From: Collimonas arenae | GTDB taxonomy: Bacteria > Pseudomonadota > Gammaproteobacteria > Burkholderiales > Burkholderiaceae_D | Length of the DNA stretch: 64,000 nt | Assembly: GCF_001584165.1 (NCBI RefSeq) | Contig: NZ_CP013233.1 | Location: forward strand, 310,001 to 374,000 | Reading direction: 5' to 3' | Part shown: piece by piece, positions 26,591 through 37,276 of the stretch | How positions within the stretch are numbered: position 1 is the first letter of the stretch | How the letters are laid out: every line of letters begins with the position of its first letter | Program-made: the position numbers and the translations under genes | Notes under the pieces: model-generated | Told to the model about the DNA's origin: nothing | Databases searched by the model: none | Seen by the model: the letters and a program-made list of their open reading frames with translations, nothing else

Positions 26591-26629
26591 ACTGATTGTT
26601 CTTAGGTAGTCGGATTCAAGGAAATTATT

Positions 26630-27034
26630 ATGGCAAAGTCCCCAAATAACGCCGCAGCAGCACGTGTGCGTAAAAAAGTTAAAAAGAACGTTGCTGAAGG
26701 TATCGCGCATATCCACGCGTCTTTCAACAACACCATCATCACGATTACCGATCGTCAAGGTAACGCGTTGTCGTGGGCGACATCTGGTGGCGCTGGCTTT
26801 AAAGGCTCCCGCAAGTCGACTCCATTTGCAGCGCAGGTTGCAGCCGAAGCCGCTGGTAAAGTGGCTGTGGAATGTGGCGTAAAGAACTTGGAAGTGCGTA
26901 TCAAGGGCCCAGGTCCTGGTCGTGAATCCGCTGTTCGCGCGTTGAACAACCTGGGTATCAAGATCACCCAGATTCAAGACGTTACTCCAGTACCGCATAA
27001 CGGTTGCCGCCCTCCAAAGCGTCGTCGTATCTAA
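26630..27034 (+). CDS. rpsK: 30S ribosomal protein S11
   Basis: S11 lies on the 30S platform next to the Shine-Dalgarno helix. The 134-residue product has [39 protein letters not shown] and [12 protein letters not shown], all diagnostic. Start preceded by AAGGAAATTATT. Confidence 0.98.
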   Translation: MAKSPNNAAAARVRKKVKKNVAEGIAHIHASFNNTIITITDRQGNALSWATSGGAGFKGSRKSTPFAAQVAAEAAGKVAVECGVKNLEVRIKGPGPGRESAVRALNNLGIKITQIQDVTPVPHNGCRPPKRRRI

Positions 27035-27049
27035 ATCTGTACAGATTTT

Positions 27050-27070
27050 CGCTATTGCCCTGCAATAGCG
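27050..27070 (+). other. Hairpin downstream of rpsK
   Basis: CGCTATTG and CAATAGCG pair (8 bases) around a CCCTG loop, just before the terminator-like hairpin at 27082. It may protect the 3' end of the upstream mRNA. Confidence 0.5.
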
Positions 27071-27081
27071 TATGCAAGTAG

Positions 27082-27108
27082 CCCGCCAATGATCTTGGCG
27101 GGTTTTGT
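27082..27108 (+). terminator. Rho-independent-like terminator between rpsK and rpsD
   Basis: CCCGCCAA - TGATC - TTGGCGGG stem followed by TTTTGTT. By sequence it is a good intrinsic terminator inside what is usually one alpha operon. Partial read-through or a new promoter must feed rpsD and rpoA. Confidence 0.75.
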
Positions 27109-27214
27109 TCTTAAGCCCACTGTCTGATTGAAGGTAAGTCAGACTAGCGCCAGGTCGGTTATCGACCGCAAAAGGCAGTAATGCCCCGGCGTCATATTTT
27201 TAAAAGGAAGCATC

Positions 27215-27838
27215 GTGGCACGTTATATCGGACCTAAAGCAAAACTTTCCCGCCGTGAAGGCACGGACCTGTTCCTGAAGAGCGCACGCCGCTCGCTGGA
27301 TTCCAAGTGCAAACTGGATTCCAAGCCAGGCCAACACGGCCGTACCTCCGGCGCACGTACTTCCGACTACGGTAACCAATTGCGCGAAAAGCAAAAGGTT
27401 AAGCGTATGTACGGTATTCTGGAGCGCCAATTCCGCCGTTATTTCGCTGAAGCTGACCGTCGCAAGGGCAACACCGGTGAAACGCTGCTGCGTTTGCTGG
27501 AAGCGCGTCTGGACAACGTCGTCTATCGTATGGGCTTTGGTTCGACCCGCGCTGAAAGCCGTCAGCTGGTTTCGCACAAAGCGTTCACCGTCAACGGGAA
27601 CGTTGTGAATATCGCTTCGTACCAAGTGAAGACTGGCGACGTGATTGCCGTTCGTGAAAAAGCCAAGAAGCAAGCGCGTATCATTGAAGCGCTGCAACTG
27701 GCTGAACAAGGCGGTATGCCATCGTGGGTTTCGGTTGATGCGAAGAAGATGGAAGGTACTTTCAAGTCCTTGCCAGACCGTAATGAAATCGCCAACGACG
27801 TCAACGAATCGCTGATCGTCGAACTGTATTCGCGTTAA
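27215..27838 (+). CDS. rpsD: 30S ribosomal protein S4
   Basis: Primary 16S rRNA binder; in E. coli it represses translation of the alpha operon. The 207-residue product has [19 protein letters not shown] and the S4 RNA-binding domain ([30 protein letters not shown] in two parts). The leader before it contains short inverted repeats (GTCTGA/TCAGAC and GGTCG/CGACC at 27122-27167) after a terminator-like hairpin. These are candidates for an S4 autoregulatory site, by inference only. Confidence 0.98.
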   Translation: MARYIGPKAKLSRREGTDLFLKSARRSLDSKCKLDSKPGQHGRTSGARTSDYGNQLREKQKVKRMYGILERQFRRYFAEADRRKGNTGETLLRLLEARLDNVVYRMGFGSTRAESRQLVSHKAFTVNGNVVNIASYQVKTGDVIAVREKAKKQARIIEALQLAEQGGMPSWVSVDAKKMEGTFKSLPDRNEIANDVNESLIVELYSR

Positions 27839-27849
27839 TTTTAGTTTTT

Positions 27850-27877
27850 CGGCTCTGCCTGGTTTCAGGTGGAGCCG
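27850..27877 (+). terminator. Hairpin after rpsD
   Basis: CGGCTC TG CCTG GTTT CAGG TG GAGCCG, a two-part stem followed by TTTC, 12 bases after the rpsD stop. It is a possible weak terminator. Confidence 0.5.
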
Positions 27878-27885
27878 TTTCATCA

Positions 27886-27924
27886 GGGTGCCTCTAATAA
27901 TCCTCGTGATTATTGGCGGCACCC
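27886..27924 (+). promoter_or_regulatory. Second hairpin in the rpoA leader
   Basis: GGGTGCC pairs with GGCACCC, and inside it AATAATC pairs with GATTATT around CTCGT. It starts only 9 bases after the previous hairpin and 57 bases before the rpoA start, so it is part of the rpoA leader. Confidence 0.5.
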
Positions 27925-27980
27925 TTAATGCCATCAGCCTTATCGGTGTAACGAGCCGAGGGTATTGAAAAGGACATTTC

Positions 27981-28958
27981 ATGCAAAACAGCTTGTTGAA
28001 GCCACGTATTATCGAAGTAGAAGCACTGGGTGCCGGCCACGCTAAAGTCGTGATGGAACCGTTTGAACGTGGCTACGGCCACACGCTGGGCAACGCATTG
28101 CGCCGCGTCCTGCTGTCATCGATGGTTGGCTATGCGCCGACTGAAGTGACCATCGCCGGTGTGGTTCATGAATACTCGTCACTCGACGGCGTGCAGGAAG
28201 ACGTAGTTGATATCCTGTTGAACCTGAAGGGCGTTGTGTTCAAGTTGCATAACCGCGACGAAGTAACACTGACATTGAAAAAAGATGGCGAAGGCGCCGT
28301 GTTGGCTTCCGACATCGATCTGCCGCATGACGTAGAACTGGTGAACCCCGAGCACGTGATTGCCCACCTGACCGCCGGCGGCGCGTTGGATATGCAGATC
28401 AAGGTTGAAAAAGGCCGTGGCTATGTGCCGGGCAACGTGCGTCGTCTGACTGAAGATGCCAACAAGACCATCGGTCGCATCATCCTGGACGCATCGTTCT
28501 CGCCAGTGCGCCGTGTTTCCTACGCTGTTGAATCGGCGCGTGTGGAGCAGCGTACCGACCTGGACAAACTGGTCATCAACATTGAAACCAATGGCGTGAT
28601 CACTCCGGAAGAAGCGATTCGCCAATCGGCGCGCGTGCTGGTTGATCAACTGAATGTGTTCGCGGCACTGGAAGGCACTGAAGCTGCTGCTGAAGCGCCA
28701 TCCCGCGCACCGCAAGTCGATCCTATCCTGTTGCGTCCAGTCGATGATCTGGAACTGACAGTACGTTCGGCGAACTGCCTGAAAGCAGAAAACATTTACT
28801 ACATTGGCGATCTGATCCAGCGTAGCGAAAATGAACTGCTGAAGACGCCAAACCTGGGCCGCAAGTCCTTGAACGAAATCAAGGAAGTTCTGGCATCCCG
28901 TGGTTTGACACTGGGCATGAAGCTGGAAAACTGGCCGCCTGCAGGCCTGGAAAAGTAA
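27981..28958 (+). CDS. rpoA: RNA polymerase alpha subunit
   Basis: Alpha forms the dimer that nucleates RNA polymerase assembly; its C-terminal domain contacts UP elements and activators. The 325-residue product has the N-domain motifs [20 protein letters not shown] and RGYVPG, and the C-domain [20 protein letters not shown] then [20 protein letters not shown]. Position between rpsD and rplQ is standard. Start preceded by AAAAGGACATTTC. Confidence 0.98.
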   Translation: MQNSLLKPRIIEVEALGAGHAKVVMEPFERGYGHTLGNALRRVLLSSMVGYAPTEVTIAGVVHEYSSLDGVQEDVVDILLNLKGVVFKLHNRDEVTLTLKKDGEGAVLASDIDLPHDVELVNPEHVIAHLTAGGALDMQIKVEKGRGYVPGNVRRLTEDANKTIGRIILDASFSPVRRVSYAVESARVEQRTDLDKLVINIETNGVITPEEAIRQSARVLVDQLNVFAALEGTEAAAEAPSRAPQVDPILLRPVDDLELTVRSANCLKAENIYYIGDLIQRSENELLKTPNLGRKSLNEIKEVLASRGLTLGMKLENWPPAGLEK

Positions 28959-28969
28959 TATTTGTTGTT

Positions 28970-29010
28970 AGCTCGGGGGTGAGATAGAATCACGCCCCTG
29001 AGCTTGTTTT
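28970..29010 (+). terminator. Hairpin between rpoA and rplQ
   Basis: AGCTC ... GAGCT closes a longer structure containing GGGGTGA and TCACGCCCC, followed by TGTTTTG. It is an imperfect intrinsic-terminator-like element 11 bases after rpoA. Confidence 0.55.
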
Positions 29011-29116
29011 GCTCTCGTTGTTTCTATTGTTGTACTAATTTCAACCGGCCCGCGACCAGGCACTGCCAAAGTCGATCGAAGAGCTGGATGTAAACTCAAA
29101 ACTGAAAGGAATTACC

Positions 29117-29512
29117 ATGCGTCACCGTCACGGCCTCCGTAAATTAAATCGTACTTCTTCCCACCGTCTGGCCATGTTGCGCAACATGACTGTTTCGCTG
29201 CTGCGTCACGAAGCAATCAAGACCACATTGCCAAAGGCAAAAGAACTGCGCCGCGTGATCGAACCGATCCTGACACTGGGCAAGACCGACACCCTGGCAA
29301 ACAAGCGCCTGGCATTTGCTCGCCTGCGCGACCGTGAAATGGTCCTGAAGCTGTTCGCTGAACTGGGTCCACGCTACGCTACCCGTAACGGCGGCTACCT
29401 GCGCATCCTGAAAATGGGTTTCCGCGTTGGCGATAACGCGCCTATGGCCTATGTTGAGCTGGTTGACCGTCCGGAAATCAGCGACGCTGCTGAAGTACCG
29501 ACAGCGGACTAA
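29117..29512 (+). CDS. rplQ: 50S ribosomal protein L17
   Basis: Last gene of the alpha operon. The 131-residue product begins [20 protein letters not shown] and has [22 protein letters not shown], both hallmarks. GAAAGGAATTACC precedes the ATG. A strong terminator follows 28 bases after the stop. Confidence 0.98.
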   Translation: MRHRHGLRKLNRTSSHRLAMLRNMTVSLLRHEAIKTTLPKAKELRRVIEPILTLGKTDTLANKRLAFARLRDREMVLKLFAELGPRYATRNGGYLRILKMGFRVGDNAPMAYVELVDRPEISDAAEVPTAD

Positions 29513-29540
29513 GCTTAACCAGCACTGCTGCGTTAGAATG

Positions 29541-29567
29541 AAAAGCCAGGCCTTGCCTGGCTTTTTT
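29541..29567 (+). terminator. Rho-independent terminator of the alpha operon
   Basis: GCCAGGC - CTT - GCCTGGC with AAAA before and six T after it; a textbook intrinsic terminator. Confidence 0.92.
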
Positions 29568-29648
29568 GTTATCTGTACGTTTCGCGGACTTGCTGCTTGC
29601 GGCCTGGTGAAGCAGCTTAATGTAAGGAATCAGGGAGGAGCGTCGACT

Positions 29649-29981
29649 ATGTCGGAAGCGTTGCTTATACTCACCAACTTGCCCGGGCTGGCTGAAGCAG
29701 AAGCCTTGGCGCGGGACCTGGTTGAACGCAAATTTGCCGCTTGTGTCAATATCTTGCCTGTCGTGCAGTCGGTGTATCGCTGGCAAGGAATGGTGAAGCA
29801 GGCCAACGAGGTTACGTTGCTGATCAAGACTGCTGCGAACCGCTATGCCGAGCTGGAAGCTGCGATCAAAGCAGCTCATCCCTACGCGCTCCCGGAAATT
29901 GTTGCGATACCGATTGCGGCCGGCTTACCGGCCTACCTGAACTGGATTACCGCTGAAACTCAAAAGGATGTGAATGTTTAA
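29649..29981 (+). CDS. cutA: Divalent-cation tolerance protein CutA
   Basis: Small trimeric protein linked to copper and divalent metal tolerance. The 110-residue product reads MSEALLILTNLPGLAEAEAL, then KFAACVNILPVVQSVYRWQG and the signature HPYALPEIVAIPI ... YLNWI. The ATG at 29649 follows AGGGAGGAGCGTCGACT. Its end overlaps dsbD by 8 bases, so the pair is probably co-translated; that cutA-dsbD neighbourhood is common in proteobacteria. Confidence 0.94.
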   Translation: MSEALLILTNLPGLAEAEALARDLVERKFAACVNILPVVQSVYRWQGMVKQANEVTLLIKTAANRYAELEAAIKAAHPYALPEIVAIPIAAGLPAYLNWITAETQKDVNV

Positions 29982-31825
29982 GTTGCTCAAGCAATTGTCT
30001 GTCTTGTTGGTGATGATATTGGCGTTCGGCGCGGCACATGCCGACGATGACGATTACCTCGCACCCGAAGTCGCCTTCAAATTTTCGGCGCGCATGGTAG
30101 ATGCCAAGACCGCCGAAGTCAGTTATGCGATCGCGGATGGTTACTACATGTACCGTGAACGTTTCCATTTCAAGGCCGAAGGCGCGACCTTGGGTGAGCC
30201 GCAGATCCCGCCCGGAACCGTGAAATTCGACCAGACTTTCAACAAGAATGTGGAGACTTATCACCACGGTGTCACGATCCGTTTGCCGGTTGAGGCGAAC
30301 GGCAGCTTCACTTTGATTGCCACTGGCCAGGGTTGTGCTGACAAAGGTTTGTGCTACCCGCCGATGGACTCGCGGATCAGCTTGTCCACGACCGGTGGCA
30401 ACGGTGGTGGTCTGTTGAGTGCGATGGGGATCGGTAGTGGTGGCAGTGCCGCGGCCGATACGCCGCAATCGGTTGCAGCGGACAATGCTTTCCAAGCTGC
30501 TCCAGCTGCAGCCGTTTTGCAAAACCTGGCCCCAGTAACTGCCGCACCCGATTCCGAAACTGGGCGCATCGAATCCTCGCTGAAGGGGGCAAACTGCTGG
30601 TGATCATGCCGCTGTTCCTGCTGCTTGGCCTGGGGTTGTCGTTCACGCCATGCGTGCTGCCGATGGTGCCGATCCTGTCTTCCATTATCGTCGGCGAAGG
30701 TACGCAAGTCAGTCGCCGCCGCGGTTTCCTGCTGTCGGTGACTTATGCGTTGGGTATGGCGTTGGTCTACACGGCTCTTGGCGTGGCAGCGGCCTGGCAG
30801 GCGAAGGTTTGGCGGCAACCTTGCAGAATCCTTGGGTGCTGTCGGCATTTGCCTTGCTGATGATATTGATGTCGCTGTCGATGTTTGGCTTCTATCAATT
30901 GCAATTGCCGGCGGCATTTCAAACCAAACTGACAAAGGCCTCCGACCAGCAATCTGCCGGCAAGCTGATTGGCGTTTTTGTCATGGGGGCGATATCGGCA
31001 TTGATCGTCGGTCCTTGCGTCGCAGCGCCGTTGGCAGGTGCACTGGTGTATATCAGCCAGACGCGGGATGTCGTGATCGGTGGTAGCGCGCTGTTCGCGA
31101 TGGCGGTCGGTATGAGCGTACCGCTGATGCTGGTCGGCATTTCTGCCGGCTCGTTGCTGCCGCGCGCCGGCGCCTGGATGGAGTCGGTCAAGCGCTTCTT
31201 CGGCGTGTTGATGCTGGCGGTGGCGCTGTGGATGGTTTCGCCGGTGATTTCGCCGCTGTTCCAAATGCTGGGTTGGGCGGCGCTGGGTATCGGCTACGGT
31301 GCTTACCTGCTGTGGGATAAGTCATCGACTGCCTGGTTTGCCAAGGCCTTCGGAGTGGTATTCATGGTGTGCGGCATTGTGCAATTGGTCGGCGGCATCT
31401 CCGGCGGGCGCGATGTGTTTGCGCCCCTCGCACATTTGGGCGGCCGCCAGGACAGCGCCCATACCCAGTTCATCCGCGTCAAATCGGTTGCCGAACTGGA
31501 TGCCGCATTGGCGCAGACCAACGGCAAAACCGCATTGCTGGATTTCTACGCTGACTGGTGCGTGTCGTGCAAAGAGATGGAAAAATTCACGTTTGCCGAT
31601 CCGCGGGTGCAAGCGCGTTTTGGCGATATGGTATTGCTGCAGATTGACGTCACCGCCAACAATGCCGATGACAAGGCCATGCTCAAGCGTTTCAATCTGT
31701 TCGGGCCGCCGGGCATCATATTCTTTGACGGCCAGGGACAAGAAGTGCCTCACGGTCGGGTGATCGGGTATCAGAACGCCGATAAATTCCTGCAATCACT
31801 GGCGGTTCTGGATGTAAAAAAATGA
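29974..31825 (+). CDS. dsbD: Thiol:disulfide interchange protein DsbD (two one-base deletions)
   Basis: Inner-membrane reductant carrier that passes electrons from cytoplasmic thioredoxin to periplasmic partners, including apocytochrome c systems. A signal peptide ([13 protein letters not shown]) leads an N-terminal DsbD-alpha domain with [11 protein letters not shown]. The membrane domain has [11 protein letters not shown] and [10 protein letters not shown], and the C-terminal thioredoxin domain has [14 protein letters not shown]. All six redox Cys are present. Two deletions split the frame: one G missing in the run at 30585-30589 (restores [13 protein letters not shown]) and one G at 30791-30792 (restores [16 protein letters not shown]). 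Restored length is 617 residues. It fits with resB/ccsA downstream. Confidence 0.94.
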
Positions 31826-31891
31826 TGGGCATCGGGGCCGCCAGCCCCTGCTGCGCCGAAGGAGTAGAATCGTCTGTTCGGTGCCTCCAAT

Positions 31892-31926
31892 CTGCAGTCT
31901 AGTCGAGGTCTGGCTTCTAACTGCAG
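31892..31926 (+). promoter_or_regulatory. Inverted repeat upstream of the peroxiredoxin gene
   Basis: CTGCAGT (31892-31898) and ACTGCAG (31920-31926) form a 7-base inverted repeat, about 95 bases before the start codon. It may be a distal operator or the end structure of the dsbD transcript. Confidence 0.35.
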
Positions 31927-31934
31927 GTTATGTA

Positions 31935-31981
31935 GATAGTCGATAAAGTTCGTTAGACTATCATCGTCGCACCGCTATAGT
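31935..31981 (+). promoter_or_regulatory. Peroxiredoxin promoter with an inverted repeat over the -35 box
   Basis: TTAGAC (31953-31958), 17 bases, TATAGT (31976-31981) makes a plausible sigma70 promoter. GATAGTC (31935-31941) and GACTATC (31956-31962) form an inverted repeat that covers the -35 region, as expected for an activator such as a LysR-type regulator. The exact regulator is not shown; the spacing does not match the four-part OxyR consensus. Confidence 0.5.
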
Positions 31982-32021
31982 TTTAGTTCTAGCAAACCTG
32001 TGCGATCTAAAGGAGACTGAA

Positions 32022-32663
32022 ATGACTTTACGCCTTGGCGACGTTGCCCCCGATTTCGAGCAAGATTCTTCACTCGGGAAAATCGGGTTTTACGATTGGG
32101 CCGGCGATTCATGGGTGGTGTTGTTTTCGCATCCAGCCGACTTCACGCCGGTCTGCACTACCGAACTCGGTTTGACTTCCAAATTGAAATCGCAATTCGA
32201 GCAGCGCGGCGTCAAGGTGATCGCGCTCTCCGTGGATCCTGCCGACAAGCACCAGGAATGGATCAAGGATATCAACGAAACACAAAACACCGTGGTTGGT
32301 TTCCCGATCATTGCCGATGCCGACCGCAAGGTATCTGAACTGTATGACCTGATCCATCCGAATGCCAGTGCAACTGCCACCGTGCGTTCGCTGTTCGTCA
32401 TTGATCCGGCCAAGAAGGTGCGTCTGATCATCACGTATCCGGCCAGCACCGGCCGCAACTTCGATGAAATCCTGCGTGTCATCGACTCGTTGCAACTGAC
32501 CGATAATTATTCGGTAGCGACGCCGGGCAACTGGAAAGACGGTGAAGATGTCGTCATCGTTCCGTCGCTGCAGGACCCCGAAGTTCTCAAACAGAAATTC
32601 CCAAAAGGTTACAAGGCGATCCGTCCATATTTGCGGCTGACGCCGCAACCAAATCGTGACTGA
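32022..32663 (+). CDS. 1-Cys peroxiredoxin (Prx6 type)
   Basis: Reduces hydrogen peroxide and organic hydroperoxides in the cytoplasm. The 213-residue product has the active-site motif HPADFTPVCTTELG with the peroxidatic Cys45 plus the family Thr and Pro. No second Cys exists anywhere in the protein, so it is a true 1-Cys enzyme. The long C-terminal part (GEDVVIVPSL ... YLRLTPQP) is typical of the Prx6 dimer. AAAGGAGACTGAA precedes the ATG, with its own promoter and a strong terminator, so it is monocistronic. Confidence 0.95.
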   Translation: MTLRLGDVAPDFEQDSSLGKIGFYDWAGDSWVVLFSHPADFTPVCTTELGLTSKLKSQFEQRGVKVIALSVDPADKHQEWIKDINETQNTVVGFPIIADADRKVSELYDLIHPNASATATVRSLFVIDPAKKVRLIITYPASTGRNFDEILRVIDSLQLTDNYSVATPGNWKDGEDVVIVPSLQDPEVLKQKFPKGYKAIRPYLRLTPQPNRD

Positions 32664-32698
32664 TTGTTTGTCCGCGATCTCTAAAGTGTACTGAAAGC

Positions 32699-32733
32699 AA
32701 AAAGCCTCGCCAGGAAAAATGGCGAGGCTTTTT
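32699..32733. terminator. Bidirectional terminator after the peroxiredoxin gene
   Basis: AAAAAGCCTCGCCA and TGGCGAGGCTTTTT pair perfectly around GGAAAAA. The symmetric A and T runs let it serve both the peroxiredoxin gene and the convergent corA-like gene. Confidence 0.92.
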
Positions 32734-32764
32734 GTTTAGGTGCGCAGTAGTTACAGCCGGTTGT

Positions 32765-33931
32765 TCAACGCCGGTCCAGCGCCTGGCTTTCCAGGTAGCG
32801 GCGGCGCTGGAAGAACACCAGCATGACGACGATCACGAGTGCCATGCTGCCTATTGTCAGCCAGAAGCCGAGCGCGTTCTTGAGCAAGGGCATGACTTCG
32901 AAATTCATGCCGAAGATCCCGGTGATCAAGGTCAGTGGCATGAACAATGCCGTGATGACGGTTAAGGTGCGCATGATTTCATTAGTGCGATGGGCCACCG
33001 CCGAGAAGTGGATCTGCACCGCCGATTCAATCGATGATTCCAGCCGGCGCGCATGATTCAGCACGCGCGTGATGTGCTCCATCACGTCGTTGATGCGTAC
33101 CAGCAGTAAGTCGTTGGCGCGACTGATTTCGATACCGTCGTTGAGGTCGACAAAGTAGTCACGCAGCTCCTGCATTGCATCGTGCTGCTCCTCACACAGG
33201 TTTTCCAGCTTGCGCAATTCGATCCGTGCATCCAGCAGCGCCATCCAGTCCTTGAACGGCCTGCGTGGGTCAAGCAGGGCGCGCTGCCAACGGTCGAGCT
33301 GCGTCGTCAACGGTTGGCGCAAATCCAGGTACTGGTCGACCATGGCGTTGATCAGGCGCAGCAGCAGGTCTTCCGGCGAGGCCGGCAGGCGCGTCGGATG
33401 CGGCGCTTTTTCAGGTTTGTTGCAATGGTCGAGCAGGCGCGTGCGTGCCGCATCGATGGTGCGGCTGTAACGTTCATGCACGGTGATCAGTGCATGGTCC
33501 ATGATCAGGAATGTCACCGGCTGCGTGGCCAGCTTGCTCAGCGCGGCCGGGATGCGGCGCTTGCCGGTATCGGTGTCCGTTGCATCGGCGGTTGGCGCAT
33601 CGCCTTTCGTGCTGGCAGACTGAACGCCGGTATCCGATACATTGCCGTTCCCGTTTCCGCTGCCATTCAGCATCAGCTTTCGAAACACCACCATCCCGTA
33701 ATCCTGGGTCGAGTCGAAATACGACGGATGGTTGGGGTTGAGGGCATCCGTCATGTGCGGATCGTAGATTTGAGTGCCGGTTGCCTGGGTGATGGCATTG
33801 CGCCAGGCCTCCGGATCGGCTGCCACTTCTTCGTGCGTGGCGTCGATCCAGAGAAACCCTTTCAGCGGAATGGCGTCCGGGATTTCATTGCTTTGCTTGA
33901 CCTGGTTTTCACTGATGAGAAAGATGTCCAT
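32765..33931 (-). CDS. CorA-family magnesium/divalent-cation transporter
   Basis: Inner-membrane pentameric channel of the CorA/ZntB family. The 388-residue product from the ATG at 33931 (MDIFLISENQVKQSNEIPD) ends with two membrane segments, the first containing the hallmark FGMNFEVMP (GMN). The cytoplasmic funnel helices precede it. An insertion of about 40 residues rich in Gly, Asn, Ser, Thr and Asp (around residues 90-130: NGSGNGNGN ... DTDTGKR) is unusual and probably a flexible loop. A longer reading from 34060 adds 43 residues unlike the family. The ion carried cannot be decided between Mg, Co and Zn. Confidence 0.9.
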   Translation of the reverse strand: MDIFLISENQVKQSNEIPDAIPLKGFLWIDATHEEVAADPEAWRNAITQATGTQIYDPHMTDALNPNHPSYFDSTQDYGMVVFRKLMLNGSGNGNGNVSDTGVQSASTKGDAPTADATDTDTGKRRIPAALSKLATQPVTFLIMDHALITVHERYSRTIDAARTRLLDHCNKPEKAPHPTRLPASPEDLLLRLINAMVDQYLDLRQPLTTQLDRWQRALLDPRRPFKDWMALLDARIELRKLENLCEEQHDAMQELRDYFVDLNDGIEISRANDLLLVRINDVMEHITRVLNHARRLESSIESAVQIHFSAVAHRTNEIMRTLTVITALFMPLTLITGIFGMNFEVMPLLKNALGFWLTIGSMALVIVVMLVFFQRRRYLESQALDRR

Positions 33932-34162
33932 GCATTGTCGATAAACGTTTGAATATGAACCGGAGCGCAGGTGTCGAACTGCATGATGTGGTGATGATGC
34001 GGTTCGGTACCAGCCGCTACGGTGAATAGTGCGCCAACCGTGTCTCGCAGCATGCGACACCGACGGCTGTCAGCATCGCATGCCGAATTGGAGGCGGCAA
34101 TCAACATGGATGTTACCGCTGCGGCGCGCCAGGACTGTGTGTCATTGCGCGCTGCCGCCGGC

Positions 34163-35615
<1,453 letters not shown>

Positions 35616-36329
35616 TTACTCTTCCTGATCACCTGCCGCATCTGCATCGCCATCCAGATCGTCCATGTTAGTTAGTCCGGCCAGTTCAAGGATGCGGTCA
35701 TTGGCTTCTTCCAGGCCGTTGCGATTCAACGCCGAAAACAATTGGGCGGTAAACGGCAACTGCTGATTGTTTTCGTCGACGTAGCTGGCGAGGAAAGTGC
35801 GAGCCTGGCGCAGCGCGTTGGTGGCATCGTTGCGATTTAGTTTATCTGACTTGCTTAAAATGCAATGAATCGGTTTTCCGGTCGGCGCAAACCATTCGAC
35901 CATTTGTACGTCAAGCTCGGTAAACGGGCGGCGTGAATCGACGATCAGCACCAGTGCGGCCAGCTGCTGGCGGCGCCGGACATAATCGCCCAATAATTGT
36001 TGCCAATGCAACTTGGCCGAGCCGGAGACTTCCGCATAGCCGTAACCGGGCAGATCGACCAGCAGGGCGCGGATTTCGTCGATCTTGGTTTCATCCTTGC
36101 GGTGCTGAGCGACATGCGCGCCGCCAATTGAAAAATAGTTAATATGCTGCGTACGGCCAGGGGTTTTCGACGCAAATGCCAATTTCTTCTGGTTGCACAG
36201 CAGGTTGATGGCGGTCGATTTGCCGGCGTTGGAGCGGCCGGCGAATGCGATCTCGGGGACTTGCAAAGTTGGCAAGTCACGAAGATGATTGACCGTGGTG
36301 AAGAAGCGGGCTTGCCAAAGTAGGGACAT
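35616..36329 (-). CDS. engB: Ribosome biogenesis GTP-binding protein EngB (YihA/YsxC)
   Basis: Essential GTPase in late 50S assembly. The 237-residue product from the ATG at 36329 ([20 protein letters not shown]) has [12 protein letters not shown] (G1), [11 protein letters not shown] (G3) and LSKSDKLNR (G4). The C-terminus adds an acidic tail ([15 protein letters not shown]) beyond the usual length. A longer start at 36386 is less likely. It is divergent from the cytochrome c4 gene. Confidence 0.95.
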   Translation of the reverse strand: MSLLWQARFFTTVNHLRDLPTLQVPEIAFAGRSNAGKSTAINLLCNQKKLAFASKTPGRTQHINYFSIGGAHVAQHRKDETKIDEIRALLVDLPGYGYAEVSGSAKLHWQQLLGDYVRRRQQLAALVLIVDSRRPFTELDVQMVEWFAPTGKPIHCILSKSDKLNRNDATNALRQARTFLASYVDENNQQLPFTAQLFSALNRNGLEEANDRILELAGLTNMDDLDGDADAAGDQEE

Positions 36330-36539
36330 GGAGTGAGCAGAAAATGCGGTAAGGGGAGGCAAAAATGCCGGAAAGCTATTGTACAATAAGGGGTTATGTA
36401 CTGGTGCTGAGGTTGACTATGCAAAGTATGCGACTGAGGGTCATAGGAGACTAGGCAATCGGCTGTAACAGGTGGGATCGATCATCGTATCGTCGCCGTT
36501 CGGGCAGAATTTTAAAAACAAGTCACTCAGGGTGTGTGA

Positions 36540-37205
36540 ATGAACCGTGCGTTTTTTCCAGTAGTGAAGTCTCTCCTCGTCGCAGTACTGGCCCTTTCCT
36601 CTGTTGCTTACGCAGCGGATGAACCGAAAGCCGCTCCTGCCAAAGCCGATCCCGCCAAGGGCGAAGCACTGTATACAAACGGTGACGCCGCTCGCAACAT
36701 CACGGCTTGCGTGTCTTGCCATGGCGCCGCCGGCGCTTCGACCATTACTTCGAACCCGAAGCTGGGCGGCCAGCACGCCGCCTATATCCACAAGCAATTG
36801 ACTAATTTCCAGGGTGCGGATCGCAACAATCCGATCATGTCGCCATTGGCCAAATTGCTGACTGACGATGAAATGAAGAATATTGCAGCCTATCTGGATG
36901 CGCAGCCCGCCAAGCCGGGAGCCGCGAAAGACAAGGATACGGTGGAACTGGGCAAGAAAATCTATCGTGCCGGCATTGCCGAGAAGAGTGTTCCGGCCTG
37001 TGCCGGTTGCCATAGCCCTAACGGTGCTGGCATCCCGAATCAGTTTCCGCGGATCGGCGGACAGCATCAGGACTATACTGTGACGGAATTGACCAATTTC
37101 CGCAGCGGAGTACGCAAGAACGGGCCGATGATGGCAACGATCTCCAAGCGCATGTCGGACGATGAAATCAAGGCAGTTGCCGATTACATCGCAGGCCTCA
37201 AATAA
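36540..37205 (+). CDS. Cytochrome c4, diheme periplasmic cytochrome
   Basis: Two-domain c-type cytochrome that passes electrons from the bc1 complex towards terminal oxidases. The 221-residue product has a signal peptide ending VAYA and two heme-attachment motifs, CVSCH (57-61) and CAGCH (154-158), with the repeated KLGGQHAAYI / RIGGQHQDYT pattern of c4 halves. It is followed by a terminator and then by resB/ccsA, whose products attach its hemes. Confidence 0.94.
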   Translation: MNRAFFPVVKSLLVAVLALSSVAYAADEPKAAPAKADPAKGEALYTNGDAARNITACVSCHGAAGASTITSNPKLGGQHAAYIHKQLTNFQGADRNNPIMSPLAKLLTDDEMKNIAAYLDAQPAKPGAAKDKDTVELGKKIYRAGIAEKSVPACAGCHSPNGAGIPNQFPRIGGQHQDYTVTELTNFRSGVRKNGPMMATISKRMSDDEIKAVADYIAGLK

Positions 37206-37228
37206 AATAATAAGAAATAGCGAAAGAA

Positions 37229-37253
37229 GGGGTGGCTTAGGCCACCCCTTTTT
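37229..37253 (+). terminator. Terminator between the cytochrome c4 gene and resB
   Basis: GGGGTGGC - TTAG - GCCACCCC followed by five T. It separates the abundant cytochrome gene from the biogenesis genes just 23 bases downstream, perhaps as an attenuator. Confidence 0.88.
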
Positions 37254-37276
37254 CCTTTGAAAAAGATTGATTTGCC

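Noticed and set aside
31936..31981. A canonical OxyR site upstream of the peroxiredoxin gene
   Set aside because: ATAG and CTAT are present but 18 bases apart, which does not fit the ATAG-N7-CTAT-N7-ATAG-N7-CTAT layout.
33182..33952. A 256-codon plus-strand frame opposite the corA-like gene
   Set aside because: The minus-strand gene has the CorA GMN motif and membrane segments; the plus-strand product has no recognisable feature.
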